The position numbers and the translations under genes were made by a program. This document shows positions 46,205-58,212 of a stretch of 64,000 bases of DNA, one piece after another. How positions within the stretch are numbered: the stretch's first letter is position 1; the number at the start of each line of letters is the position of its first letter. Source of the DNA: Harmonia axyridis (lineage: Eukaryota; Arthropoda; Insecta; Coleoptera; Coccinellidae); NCBI RefSeq assembly GCF_914767665.1, contig NC_059503.1:35898001-35962000 (forward strand), read 5' to 3'. Under the pieces are notes generated by a model, which saw nothing but the letters and a program-made list of their open reading frames with translations, was not told the origin of the DNA and ran no database searches.

Positions 46205-49200
46205 ATGTCGGTTCCTAACCAACAAAATGGTAAAAAAAGTTCTAATAGCTCCATTGCAAATACTCCTGCTAGTACACCAGTAACTTCAAATGGTAATGCT
46301 CAAGCTGTAATACATAATTCTCCACCACCTAACAACAATGCTCCTAAATATGGTGAGTATTGTGAAATTGTATTGATTTTATATTTATGATAAATTATTT
46401 GACAATATAATTTCAAGTGAATTAATTATTTTAGGGGTTTGAAAATGAAATTGCAGTTATTATATTTTTACTTTTTAATTCTATAAATTACAATTGTTTC
46501 GCTACACCTTAGCTTCATCAGATTTTACATTTTTAATAACTGTCATTTCATTTTCGATTAAAAATGAATTTCCATCAAGTAAAGACTGACTCAGTTCGAT
46601 ATTTTTGGTGCGTTGAATATTATCGAAAAAAGAATTCTAAAGAGCAGTAACTTCCATTAGATGTATCTACCAATTGTTATTTTGTATTTCTTATAAATTT
46701 CAATCTCTACTCGAGTTACTCACAATTTTTCAAAAAATTACCTTTGATACATTCAATAATTATTTAGTTTCAAATTTCTTGGGAGTTTTTTTCTTTGGCC
46801 ACATTGTAAGGGGATAGATGTTTTGGGCTGTTGTTTGTGTGTTCATTCTTCAATTAACCCAAAATCTTGTGCTTCCATCGAAACTTAAAGAAAAAAATTT
46901 AACCAGCTGTATTTGAAACTCATGAAATCAATAAATTGTTTTTTGTTTATATTAGAGTCATTGTGCTGATGGTCTATATGTTTGTTATAATATTTTGTAA
47001 TGACAAAAGAACCTACATATTTCAATATCATAGATTATATATGAGTAGATTCCATAAAATCTTTTTCTTTCAATGATTTTATTAATGAAATCTAGTATTT
47101 CCTGGGTGGGTCTCAACTTTGTTTCTTTGATGGGCAACCTGTATTTATTTATTTTTTTATTTTTTTTTTGTTTCTACAAGAAAATGAAATATACTTTATA
47201 CAACTCAGTTGAAAAGTATTCACTGTTTTTGAGATAGTTATCAGAATAAGTTTTGTTTTTTCAATATTGGTCACTCTGATCATTATTATTATCAATAATG
47301 TACTATAATGTGTTCAAGGAGGAACATTTACAAAATTTGGCAAGATGTTTTTCATACTTTGTATATCATAGGTTTATTTTAGTTATACCATCAAGAGCAT
47401 AAGTTATGTGTGATATTTGATCAGAAATTAATTTCAATAGGACATACCATAAAATATTCAGAATAACCAATATTGAAAAAATAATGGTGGGTTTATGCAC
47501 CATTCCTAAGAACTAAAGACTAAGAACTAAACCTAAGAATTCAGTGGTGTGGCGTTAATGCACTCTCTTGTTAGTTCTCAGTTAAGGCATGCGCACATGC
47601 TCGAACTACTTTCTATTTATACTATACTTTGATGTTTGATATTGATATTGATTGTGAAAAAATTAAACAGTTACACCTTATACTTTTCATCTTCACTATT
47701 TCAGTCAAGTTTTGTGAAATATTATCGAAACTCAATGAAAAATTCAGATTATATATCCTAGTGACTTTTGTATTGTATCTTGGCAGTTGGTGTGACTATT
47801 ACGAAAATTGACAGATTACGGAATTTGAATATGGATCGTACGTTTCGAATTCTGAAATAACTTACAATTTCGCATTAAATTCGTGAATTATGTCTGACGA
47901 AATCGATTCAACACCACCAGGAAGAGGAATTGCGAATAATGTTGCAAATCATTTCACTATATCCAACTTATATTGACAATTATTGACGTTTGTTGGATTT
48001 TAATAGGATTGGAAGTCAGTATAGACAACTACAAAATGAAAAATATAACTGTAACGATGCTGTAATGAGTTCATTACAGTACTACTTTTAGAACTGTAAT
48101 GAGTTCATTACAGTTCTACTTTTAGAACTGTAATGATCACATTACGATACTGAAATAGAGAATAGTATATTGTGCAACAAGTGGGGAAAGTCCAACTTTT
48201 CTCGCGAGTGTGGAAGTTTGTGGCACAAGCCTAAAAGGCGAGTGCCGCAAACACACGAGCGAGAAAAGGACTTTCTCCACATGTTGCACACTTTGCTTTT
48301 CCTACAACTGCACAAATTTCAATAATTCAAGTAATGGACTTGATTCAAATCAAAATGGCCTTCATTGACAGTATATGCTAATTTATTGCGTTTCCATAGA
48401 AACGACTCAAAAACCCAATTTCATTGATCTACCAAGCGAGGTGTGGGCAAAGTGCCGTGGGGAATAATATTTCCCACAGTATGAGCAATACATAGTTTTG
48501 AAATTGAGTAAGCTATGAAGAATACACTACTTTCCATAGCAGTTGTAGGAAAAAATATTTAATACTTTCCTTTCTTTTCCCTTTCAAATCAAAATCTGCT
48601 AAACAAAACTAGTGCCTGCATTCTAACGAAAACTTTTTTAGGAAATAAAGAAGGAATTCGGCAAGTTTTTAAAATAATTTTGTCAAACATTAATTGTGGA
48701 ATTTGAAAGTTTCAGGCAAATTTTATTCAAAATTTACTATTCTTCTCTTTGTATCTTCATATTAATTCTTATTCAACATCTATTACAGCATACATTTGCT
48801 TTTTTCTACAGATTTTTTTACAGATCATATCCTTTTCTGATGAAAATAATCGAAAATTTAAATCAAACTTTGTCAACGTAGAAAAAATTGTTGAAATTGC
48901 AATTATAAATCATTGTAATGAGCGATTAAAAATTTCTAGGTTCCATGAGTTCATATGATTGATCTTCTAAAATGTCTAATGCGAGATTTGATTGTGCGCT
49001 ACAGCTGCACAAATGCTTGTTACAGGTACTCTGGTTCCAAACAGAATATTCGTTGGTGGAATATCTGCTAACACAACAGAAGGAGAACTACTTCAACTCT
49101 TCAGCACTTATGGCACTGTAAAAGCTGCCAAGATCATACAAGACAGAGCCGGCGTATCTAAAGGATATGGTTTCATTACTTTTGAAAGTGAAGATGACGC

Positions 49201-52200
49201 ACAAAGGCCACTTAGAGAGGCCGATAATATAGTGCTAAGGGAGCGTAAACTTAACATAGCACCAGCTGTCAAAAAGCAAGTAAGTAGATGTGATTATAAA
49301 TAAATTGGAATTTTTTGTATAAAATTTAAGAATTATCAATTATTTATACCGTTGATCTAAGATACGTTTAACCCATAATAGTTGTCCTTTCCACAGCCTT
49401 TCAACTTTAATCGAGCATTTGATGGATCGAGCCCTACTACTGTAGCTGTAGGAAATCCCCAATATTTCCTACCTCCAACGATGCCTTATTTCCAAGGTAG
49501 CGTAGGTTACTATGCCCCTCCTAGCGCACCTGTTCCAGGAGATCCAAATGCTCAACAACCTGTTTACCAACGTAAGATTTTTTCAAATGAAAACTAATTT
49601 CAAATCTCAACCTTTACAAAAAGGAATTTCATGAATTCATGTTAGCAGTATGAAATATTACAGACTGAAGGCTCATTTTCATTTGAGGACAGTGATAGTA
49701 ACTATTGCAGCAACTGTCACTATGTAAATTACTCGATAGTTACTATCGAGTGCTGTCATCGCACTTTCACGATAGTACTATCGCGAAAATGAAACTTAAC
49801 ATTGTTACTCTCTTTTTCTTGAGTTATCCTCTGGATATTTTTATTATTGCAATTTAAAAATTAAAGAAAAACAAATCTTTCAAAAAAAAAATTGGGGCCC
49901 ATCATCTGAAACATAATACCAAAATCGTTTGCTATACATGGTGATTTATAAGCTCAATGAAATATGAAAGATCATCTAATTTTAACAAAAAAACATGGAG
50001 GACATATGTCCAATTTCAATTATTGTAGGAAATAAATATAATTATATTCTTTTAAGATGGAGCAATACAAGAAATTTTCAACTTCAAACAACACAGCATG
50101 TGTGGATGTAATCTCAGTATTAGCAAAGGATATGTAAACAGGGCATCAAAAGTTTCATTCATGTCTATTGATATGATTTATTAATAACAGAAAAGAATAG
50201 ATACAGCACATAAGAATATGCAGATATCATATTGTGATTATTGCAATGGAAACTGACGTGGAATAATACCTACTGACAATGAACTGACTAGTATATTTAC
50301 GCTTGTTTCTAAGCATACTTTCTTAATACTGTTGAGTTCGCTGGGGTTATTCGCAGTGCTTGCTTCCTGTTATTAGGAGTAAGCTCGTAATAACACCAAA
50401 AGTATATCATATCAATAGACATGAATGAAACTTCTGAAGCCATTTATTCCCTTAAATAATTGAAATTAGACATATGTTCCCATAATGTTTTTTTTGTTGA
50501 AATTACATGACGAATTTTGTCGGTGAGCTAATAATCACTCTGTATACCGAACCATGAATTTTAAAGGTTTAAAATTAAAAAATCAAATTTTAAGACTATT
50601 ATTTCTACAGAAGAATTATGAAATTCATAAACATGTAAAATTAAAATATATTTTTTTTATCATAGTTTTATCCCAGATATATTTAAAATTTGAAATATTC
50701 AATTTGGACCCGATTGTTATGTAGCATTTATCCGAAACAAATGTTACTTCTTAACTTTTCATTTTCTTTTAGCTCCTCCTGTTTATCCAGCTCAAACTGG
50801 TCCACCTCAAGCAGCAACTTATCCTTCAATGATGTTTCCTGCACAAACAATCTATATGCCACAACAGTATCCCATGGCAATGCCGGTAAGTTTTAAACTA
50901 TAAAACATTTCCCTTCTTGATTATAATAAAACTGTACTGACATCAATTCTATTCATTTTTGTCATTTATTTAAAGAGTATATCACTGTATGAATTGAGGT
51001 TATTGAATTACTTTTGTTATTTCTTTCAAATTTGTAATAATTGATCTTTCAATTTCCCCTTTTTATAGTTGTATAAGTATATACAGGGTGTTTCAAGTTC
51101 CACGGCCTATTTTACGTTTCTGGAGAACAGGGCTGATTTGAAATCTGAAAATTCGGAATATGACATTGTTCATGATGCCCTAATTCAGCTAAAATATTTT
51201 CGAAGTACCAGCACTTTTTTTTTGACCTCACACAGGGCCTGATAACAGGTAAATAGGGGGGCTTGGAAACCAAAAGAAAGACTATTGAGGTGAAAAATAC
51301 TGTTTGAAGAGGGAAGTGCGACATGGAGTGTTGTCATGTTGAAACATTCATTTTTCTGTCATATCTGGTTTCACAGGAATGAACCATTTTCTGAGACATT
51401 CAAGGACGGCTGTGTAAAAAACTTGGTTGACAGTTTGTCAAAAACAAATTATTTTTGGACAATTCCACTTTTGTCAAAAAAACATTAGCATTGCTTTGAT
51501 CTTCGATTTGCTAATTCAAGCTTTCTTTGGTTCAAGAGAATTTGCAGTGTGCCACATTTCCTGTTCCCATAGGCATGTCCTAACTTTTAATATGTCACAC
51601 TTTCCGATTCTCCAAGGTTAACAAAGAATTTAATGGCATGTTTCTCTAAATTCCGTTCTATTTTGCGTGACGCACAATCAAAACACATGTTAGCTGATAG
51701 CAGCCACAAAAATTAGGTAGTTAACATAGAGATACTTGTGCTGAATTATTGAAGGATAGTGATACACAAGTTCTATTAACGAAAACACTGCAGCGTTGCC
51801 AGATCACTTGCTGTGTTGACCCTTTCAATAGTTTTTCTTGTTCTTGTTCTATAATGTCGTCAAAACTATATAAAATTCAAGCAGAATAAAAAAAAAATTA
51901 GGAAAGCACTAATGTTGAGTCAGAATATTTGAACGCTCATCCATTCATGCGCCAATTGCGCACTTGTAGACCATATAATTATACATATATGCAAGTTGAG
52001 AAGATTACATTGAGGAAAGATAGGAGAAGAATGAAAAATCTGACTGTCCAGTCGAAGAGTGCAAGATAAGAAAGATATGCGCGTTATGATGATGAATAGT
52101 GTTGAATTTGGACTAGACTTAGACTAACTTCATTTTCATTTCACTTCTCATTCAGACAAAGCAGCGTGAGACCACAATGGTTGAAAATAAATCCTAGTTT

Positions 52201-55200
52201 TGTAAATAGGAATTTATACTGTAGTTCTGTAGAAGAATTCGATTCTTGCAGTGCTAAGCAACATTCCATCTTATACATTGAAAATCCTATCTTTCCAACA
52301 TAATTTTCGAGACCTGTATACTACAAGGCTTGCAACACAATAGGTGCTGAATTAATGTGTTTGAAATTAATGCGTAGACAATGCAAGAAATCAAACATTA
52401 GTGGTGATGTTTTTCCTTTGAAAAACAGTCTAATTAGAAAGAAGAGGGAGTACATCCCTTACTTTGGCAAATCTTTGTCTCTGGTTATACGATTAGCAGA
52501 GCTCATAGAGTAGCGGAGTTGAAATTGTGTAAGGCTATTAATATTCAAATATGTTGTATCATATGTTGGATAACAAAAAATTTGATACTAAACTAACATT
52601 TTCTTGATTTAGAAGAAATAGTTTTGAGGGATTAATCAAATCCTTTATATTTTGTTATATTTGGGTTTAAAATTTGAGTAGGACTGTGACCTTAATAAAA
52701 TTATTAAAAAAACAAAAGCATATTGAATAAAATAGTTCAAAAATAATTATTAAATAGATATGTATAAGTTATTTGATCCATCATTAATTAGTTCACTATC
52801 AAATGCATTCATTGAAGTCAGATCTGTTCTATTTTTCAATGGTAGTCTTCTTGTTAATACAGGAATTCTGGTAGAAAGTATTGTAGCTCATAATATTTGA
52901 CAAACAAGATATTTTCAAAGCTGAGTCATTTTCTTTCACCAGTTGGTAGAACCCAAATTTCACCAAAAATCGTCTGTATAAAATTTGCAAAATGATGAAG
53001 TTGACTAAAAACCATCGAAAAAATAGACCCTAATACAACCATAAATTTGAGGAGGGGCGAGAGATCATCCGACCTTGCATGTACCTTGACCTTGAGATCT
53101 ATTGTGCATTAATACAACCTTAGATCTTGTTCAATTTTCACTAGAATCTAAGCTAAAATTGAAGGTAAATTGAGGGAAAATATGTTTATTTTCCAATAAC
53201 CAAGATGGTTCATTGTTGACCTATAAATAAGGCATTAGCTTCGATTTTGAAATGAGAATCATTGGAAAATTTTAATACCCTTTTAATTTTTATTGACCAA
53301 TTTGACATGAAATCTTTTAAGGTATGAGCAGACTGATGCGGGCAGCGGGAACGGGAGCGATGCGTTAGATGCGGCAGGGTGTAGATTAATTAATTTTTTA
53401 GGGTGTAGATTGCATAGCATGCACACCTACGCGATAATAATAAGACACAATAATTAATAGGAATCTAAAATTATGTATGAAAGTGACGGAAATCTTTACT
53501 CTCAAAGCCGTTGATTTCCATCCCGCAAAAGTTTCTGTTTCGCTCCCGCAGTCTCGAGTTGTTCTGCTCATACCTTAAAGGTATGAGCAGACCTGATGAG
53601 TTCTACTAGTCAGTGCGGGATCGGTAAGCTCTGGGTCCGATCCCGTTGCCGCGGTTACCGAGCAGGTAAAGAGGCTCTCATAGAAATTAACTAAATATAC
53701 CGTTTTGTGTTAATTTCTATAAGGGACGGTTTTTTCACATGCGAATAAATAAATTTATTTCTACAGCACAAGTTTTTATCTACGAATAAACGCAAAAGGA
53801 ATAAATTTATTTAATCGCATTTGGAAAACCTGAGAGGTTCCTGATCTACTTGGTAAATAGGGAGCTTACCTTATAGATAAGTCGAAAAGAACTTTGATTT
53901 GAGGTGCGCACAGTTTCTTCAACCGGCATATTCTATGTGATGCCCGAATTCTTCAGTAGTATTCACCTCTTCTTCGCGATACCAAATTTTTCAAATGAAC
54001 CTATAGAAAGAAATTGCAATGACTTAAGTCCGAGAAAAAAAACGTTGCATGTATTGTTCGATAAATGCTAGTGATTAATGTTCCTGAAGTTGAGAAAACT
54101 CTAAGCCGTGCCTGAAATTTCGCGGAATCTCGAGTTCATCATCCATATTCTATATAGGCGTATTTTTTTTTGTGAAATAATTTTTTTTATGAGTTTTACC
54201 TGCTGTCAGAATGAGGCAGACCTTTGAAAATAACTCTGTTTGTCGCATTTCAAGTGTTTTTGTATCCATGTCCGAGTATAACAGTGTGTAATCAGTCCAG
54301 CAACTACATTTCCGAGGGCATCTACCCTGTGACCCAACCCACCTACGTGTTGCTGGACAGCCTGCAGTACTGAGGGCATCAGGCCCAACCTCTCATCCCT
54401 TTCTTAAGGTCTCTGGTGTCTAGATGAAGTGTTGCACATTTTTGTTTAATTTCTATGTTTGCCAGAAGGAAGTATTAGCAGTAACTTTGAAATTGGACAA
54501 AGATTGTCTTTTTAGACAAACCTTCATGCCGTTTTTAAGATACCTTGATTTAATTTTATAGATGTATCCTGAATTGATTAATTATCTTTGCCTACTGCAT
54601 TATTTGTATTACTCCCTTCTGTCATTTTCAGCACTTAAATGTTGTGTATGTCTTTCGCCCAGAGTTACGCCTTGTTAATATTTTTATGCATGATTTTATG
54701 TTAGCAGTCATGCATAAGTTTTTAGATTTATTTTGCCTTTTAAGATCCTGTTAGCTGAATTAAAAATGTTTTAAGTATAAACGTTCATAGATTTATAAAA
54801 GTTATAATTCGATAACTTGATAGTTTGATAGCGCGATGTTTTGAATCCACCAGTTGGGGAAAACATTTTCTAACATGTAGGTATCGTTCAACATTTTGCT
54901 ATTACTAGTATCGTGTCAAAGTCAGTGGAAGGAGACGGTTATAAAAAAACACAACTGGTTCTCCAGATTCACACAAACTTTGAGATTCTGAGAGATCTTG
55001 AAGAGTCGAGATAGAATCATTGAACATAAGCATCTACAGGGTGTTCCTAAATTGAACGTACAAACGAAAAGGGGAGATTCCTTAAGTGAGTTTAAGAAAA
55101 AAAAGTCCCATAAACATGGGGTCGCAAACATTTCGTTTCCGAGATACAGAGTGTTGAAGTTTGAATTTTTTTCAATTTTTTTTCTCATAGTATCTACACT

Positions 55201-58200
55201 TCACAAGATATTCAACTGAAAGTTGGCATAGATATTACATTTGAGAGTTCTCACCACGAGACATGGCAATTTCGATAGAAGATCTACAGGGTGATATTTT
55301 TTCTGGAACACTGCCACCTGTTCTTCTGCAGAACTTTTTTTTGGTGAGCGACTGTTAATTTGAAAAAATGTAAAAAGAAGCTTTGTTCTTATACTAAACT
55401 TTTCGGTCTCTTGTAGTTTTGTCGTATCTACCAACGATTTCGAGAAAAAAAATTTGAACGATTCTCTCGAAATTTTCGTTACTATGATAGGAATGCAGAA
55501 GAACAGGTGGCAGTGTTCCAGAAAAAATATCACCCTGTAGATTTTCTATCGAAATTGCCATGTCACGTGGTGAGAACTCTCAAATGTAATATCTATGCCA
55601 AATTTCAGTTGAATATCTTGTGAAGTGTAGATACTATGAGAAAAAAAATTGAAAAAAATTCAAACTTCAACACTCTGTATCTCGAAAACGAAACGTTTGC
55701 GACCCCATGTTTATGGGACTTTTTTTTCTTAAACTCACTCAAGGAATCTCCCCTTTTCGTTTGTACGTTCAATTTAGGAACACCCTGTATACATAGTTTG
55801 TATTTTAGTAACTCTTCCTTGATACAAAAAAAGTCTCCATTACCTAATTGCCCATTTATTTATTTTTTTCATAAAATTGTATACTCTACTATACTATAAG
55901 TTTCAAGCCAAGGCAATGTTTATTTTTTCTCTAAAAATCGCATGTTTCTTGCTAATGAATAGCAGCATATCCTTCCAATAATACAAAATAAAAGTATTTG
56001 ATTAATTCACTGAGCAAAATATTGAGGATTGAGCAGTATAATTTTCATTAGTTATCCTCGATATCTATATCGCAGTACACGGATAAAATTATTCAAAATT
56101 GCACTGTTCTTCAAAAAAGTATAATCAAACTTTTATTATAAATTTGCCATCTGGAAACATCTAATACCTATTATAATATAAAACCTACAATAACATTGAT
56201 TTTATTCAACAAAAGTTGGCTAAATATTTATTTTATATTGGAAAGGATAGTTACTGTATCCTTCCTAGTGTTGCATTCTCAAACAATGTTAGTAGATAAT
56301 ATAAGATTTATACTGTGAAAAATATATGATTCTTATTATTGATCTTTATTAGCTCTTTATTTGGACATGCTCTGCTTTTTTAACCATTTTTGATAGAAGT
56401 TATTTGCATGTACAAGGATAACTAAATGATTCATTAGTCCAACATCTATTTACTAATCATTATGTTACAGTATGACTATGGATACTATACGAACAATGGA
56501 GCTCCAACCCAATATATGGTTGGGGCACAGGGAGGTCCAGGACCTCAGGGACCCCCGCTGCCTCCGTCCGGTAGTCCCCCACGTCCCCCCTGCTACAACC
56601 AGCAGGTCTCATATACCGCTGAACCAGTTTTCTATAATATGCCCATGTATGGCGGACCCATGGACCACCAACCAGTGTACACAGAACCCATCGAAAGTAG
56701 TGGCAACTATACCGAAGTGAGTATAAGAAAAACCAATATAATTATTTAAGAGTTTTTCGAGTTTGAAATCTATCGTATTTGTTCATTAAAATTCTCTTCT
56801 TTCCCTTTTTTTTTTCAACTGTAGGCTTATCCAGTATCTTTTTTATATTTTCAGAAACAAATTTGTCAATATTGAGATCCATAGGGAAATAACCAGAAAT
56901 TTTTTAATAACTATTATAAATATATTCGAAATATCTTGATTGATATTTTCACTAAGGAACCTTGTCTCTTCTCCTGCCGCAGGAACCCTACATGGGTCAA
57001 TGCTTACCACAAGATATAGATGCAAGGTACAACACTAGAAGTACACCTTGCGATAGTACCACACCGGTGACCGAACAACATCTTCCACATAATGCACCAT
57101 CTAATAACGTTCCTTCTTCGTCTTCTGCGCGTTTCTCACCTTACACTGCAGTCAGCGAACCACAACAGCACCACCATCTCCATAAGCAACGAGAGATCGC
57201 AAACGACACGGACACAACGCGACAGACGAACACGCCTGTCGTGTCGTTACTTTCCATCGATAATAGCGTCGAGAAAGACCTGAACGCGATGCAAGGAGGG
57301 CGTAAGAAGAAGCCTCTCGCTCCGTTATCGTTGAATGCGGCTCCTACGGTCTTCGCGCCAATCGTAAATGGCATGCAACCGGTTGCATTTTCTTCTTTGA
57401 ACTACCCACCTCCCCCAATCAATTATCAACCTCCTTTTTCCACCGCTTACCCTCCTTTTCTAACCAATCCGCAGCAGCAGCCGTTCAACGGAGGTCCTGT
57501 TTCCCAATACGATTACGGTCAACAGGCGAAGCATCACGTCAACAAATACTCGCAGATGAACGGCTATTCCAAAAAACCCACGGCTAAGAAGAACTTCGTC
57601 GGTCGACAGAACGAGTTCTCAAACAGGTCCAGTCTGAGGACAGACTCTAGTTCGTCGGCTGCTAGCTGTGTGGAGGACAATCGTAACAACAATAACAACG
57701 ACGAAAAACACCGCACTACCGGCTTAAACACACCTCCTCCCGCTCCCTATTCGCCGTTAACCAATCACGGGTACACGATGAGATTGAACGGTGTGGTTAG
57801 TCCGCCCAACGGTGGTCAGTTCGGTAACGCGCGACCTTCTAGGAATTTTTACGGTAATCACTCGCAGCAAGATGGTAGAAAAACGTCCGGAAAACTTAGA
57901 ACCAATGGCAATTATACCGGTAGGATCAGTAACGGCAGAGAATCTTCGATCGAGACCGCGGTCAATGGCCCTTTCAGGGGTGAAAACAATCTAGTGAACG
58001 CAATTTATGATACGAATGCACCGCAGGTTCACACTGGGAGTTCTTCTACATTCGCTCCCTTGCCAACACGAAGGAACAGGAGGTCAATCCGCAGAAACAA
58101 CATGGGAACTGGGACTGCATTGAGCGAGATTGGTGCTGGGGACGCCCCTCTACCCCAGAATTCCGATTCAGTTTCGGAAGCGTGTAAGAAAATGGACAGT

Positions 58201-58212
58201 CTGAAATTGTAA
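46205..58212 (+). CDS. boule: Boule, DAZ-family RNA-binding protein, 6 coding exons
   Basis: Exons 46205-46352, 49026-49279, 49397-49571, 50773-50885, 56471-56716, 56983-58212; all phases agree, 721 aa. Exon 2 is almost entirely one RRM: RIFVGGI is RNP2 and KGYGFITF is RNP1, followed by the boule-specific LRERKLNIAPAVKKQ. Exons 3 to 5 are Pro/Gln/Tyr-rich (PPVYPAQTGPPQ, YMPQQYPMAMP), in the place of the DAZ repeat. Boule binds 3' UTRs of germline mRNAs and promotes their translation in meiosis. The last exon (410 codons) is low-complexity, Asn/Ser/Pro-rich and GC-richer than its neighbourhood. It makes the protein far longer than Drosophila Boule (about 230 aa), though long insect isoforms exist. 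Introns of 2.7 and 5.6 kb carry repeats. Confidence 0.93.
47688..48162 (+). repeat. Dispersed repeat, copy B, in boule intron 1
   Basis: Direct counterpart of 41495-41938. It additionally carries a short internal duplication of GAACTGTAATGAGTTCATTA-type units near 48055-48130. Confidence 0.85.
48171..48290. repeat. Inverted repeat, about 120 bp
   Basis: TGTGCAACAAGTGGGGAAAG and CTTTCTCCACATGTTGCACA form arms of about 45 bases with a few mismatches. The loop contains CGAGTGCCGC. Looks like a MITE end or hairpin repeat. Confidence 0.7.
48297..48553. mobile_element. Probable MITE, about 257 bp
   Basis: TTTTCCTACAACTGC at the left and GCAGTTGTAGGAAAA at the right are exact inverted copies of 15 bases. 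It follows directly after the hairpin at 48171-48290, and the two may form one element. Confidence 0.6.
50151..50432. mobile_element. MITE-like element in boule intron 3, 282 bp
   Basis: AGTTTCATTCATGTCTATTG at the left matches inverted at the right; 27 bases are identical (50151-50177 and 50406-50432). Non-coding. Confidence 0.7.
51082..51215 (+). repeat. Dispersed repeat, copy B (copy A at 20526-20660)
   Basis: Starts TACAGGGTGTTTCAAGTT and follows copy A through TTTCTGGAGAACAGGG and GGAATATGACATTGTTCATG. It sits in boule intron 4. Confidence 0.75.
51216..53316. other. boule intron 4, middle part
   Basis: About 2 kb of AT-rich sequence with no coding frame and no repeat boundary that I can fix. 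Some stretches may be decayed insertions. Confidence 0.3.
53321..53574. mobile_element. MITE with TTAA flanks, 254 bp
   Basis: GGTATGAGCAGA at the left and TCTGCTCATACC at the right are exact inverted copies, and TTAA stands on both sides (53317-53320, 53575-53578). TTAA duplication is typical of piggyBac-like elements. A second copy of the terminal sequence, AGGTATGAGCAGACC, follows at once at 53579, perhaps a truncated neighbour. Confidence 0.75.
55037..55787. mobile_element. Foldback element, 751 bp, flanked by TA, in boule intron 4
   Basis: CAGGGTGTTCCTAAATTGAA at the left is matched inverted at the right; the two halves are mirror images over nearly all their length, centred near 55412. 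TA flanks both sides. The strand-mirrored short reading frames here are products of the palindrome and not genes. A diverged relative lies at about 28340-28760. Confidence 0.88.

Noticed and set aside
54206..54388. 60-codon minus-strand frame in boule intron 4
   Set aside because: Slightly GC-richer, but no domain and no neighbouring exon in phase; at best an old repeat fragment.
54922..55899. Mirror-image short frames on both strands
   Set aside because: They translate alike because the DNA is palindromic (element 55037-55787); not genes.
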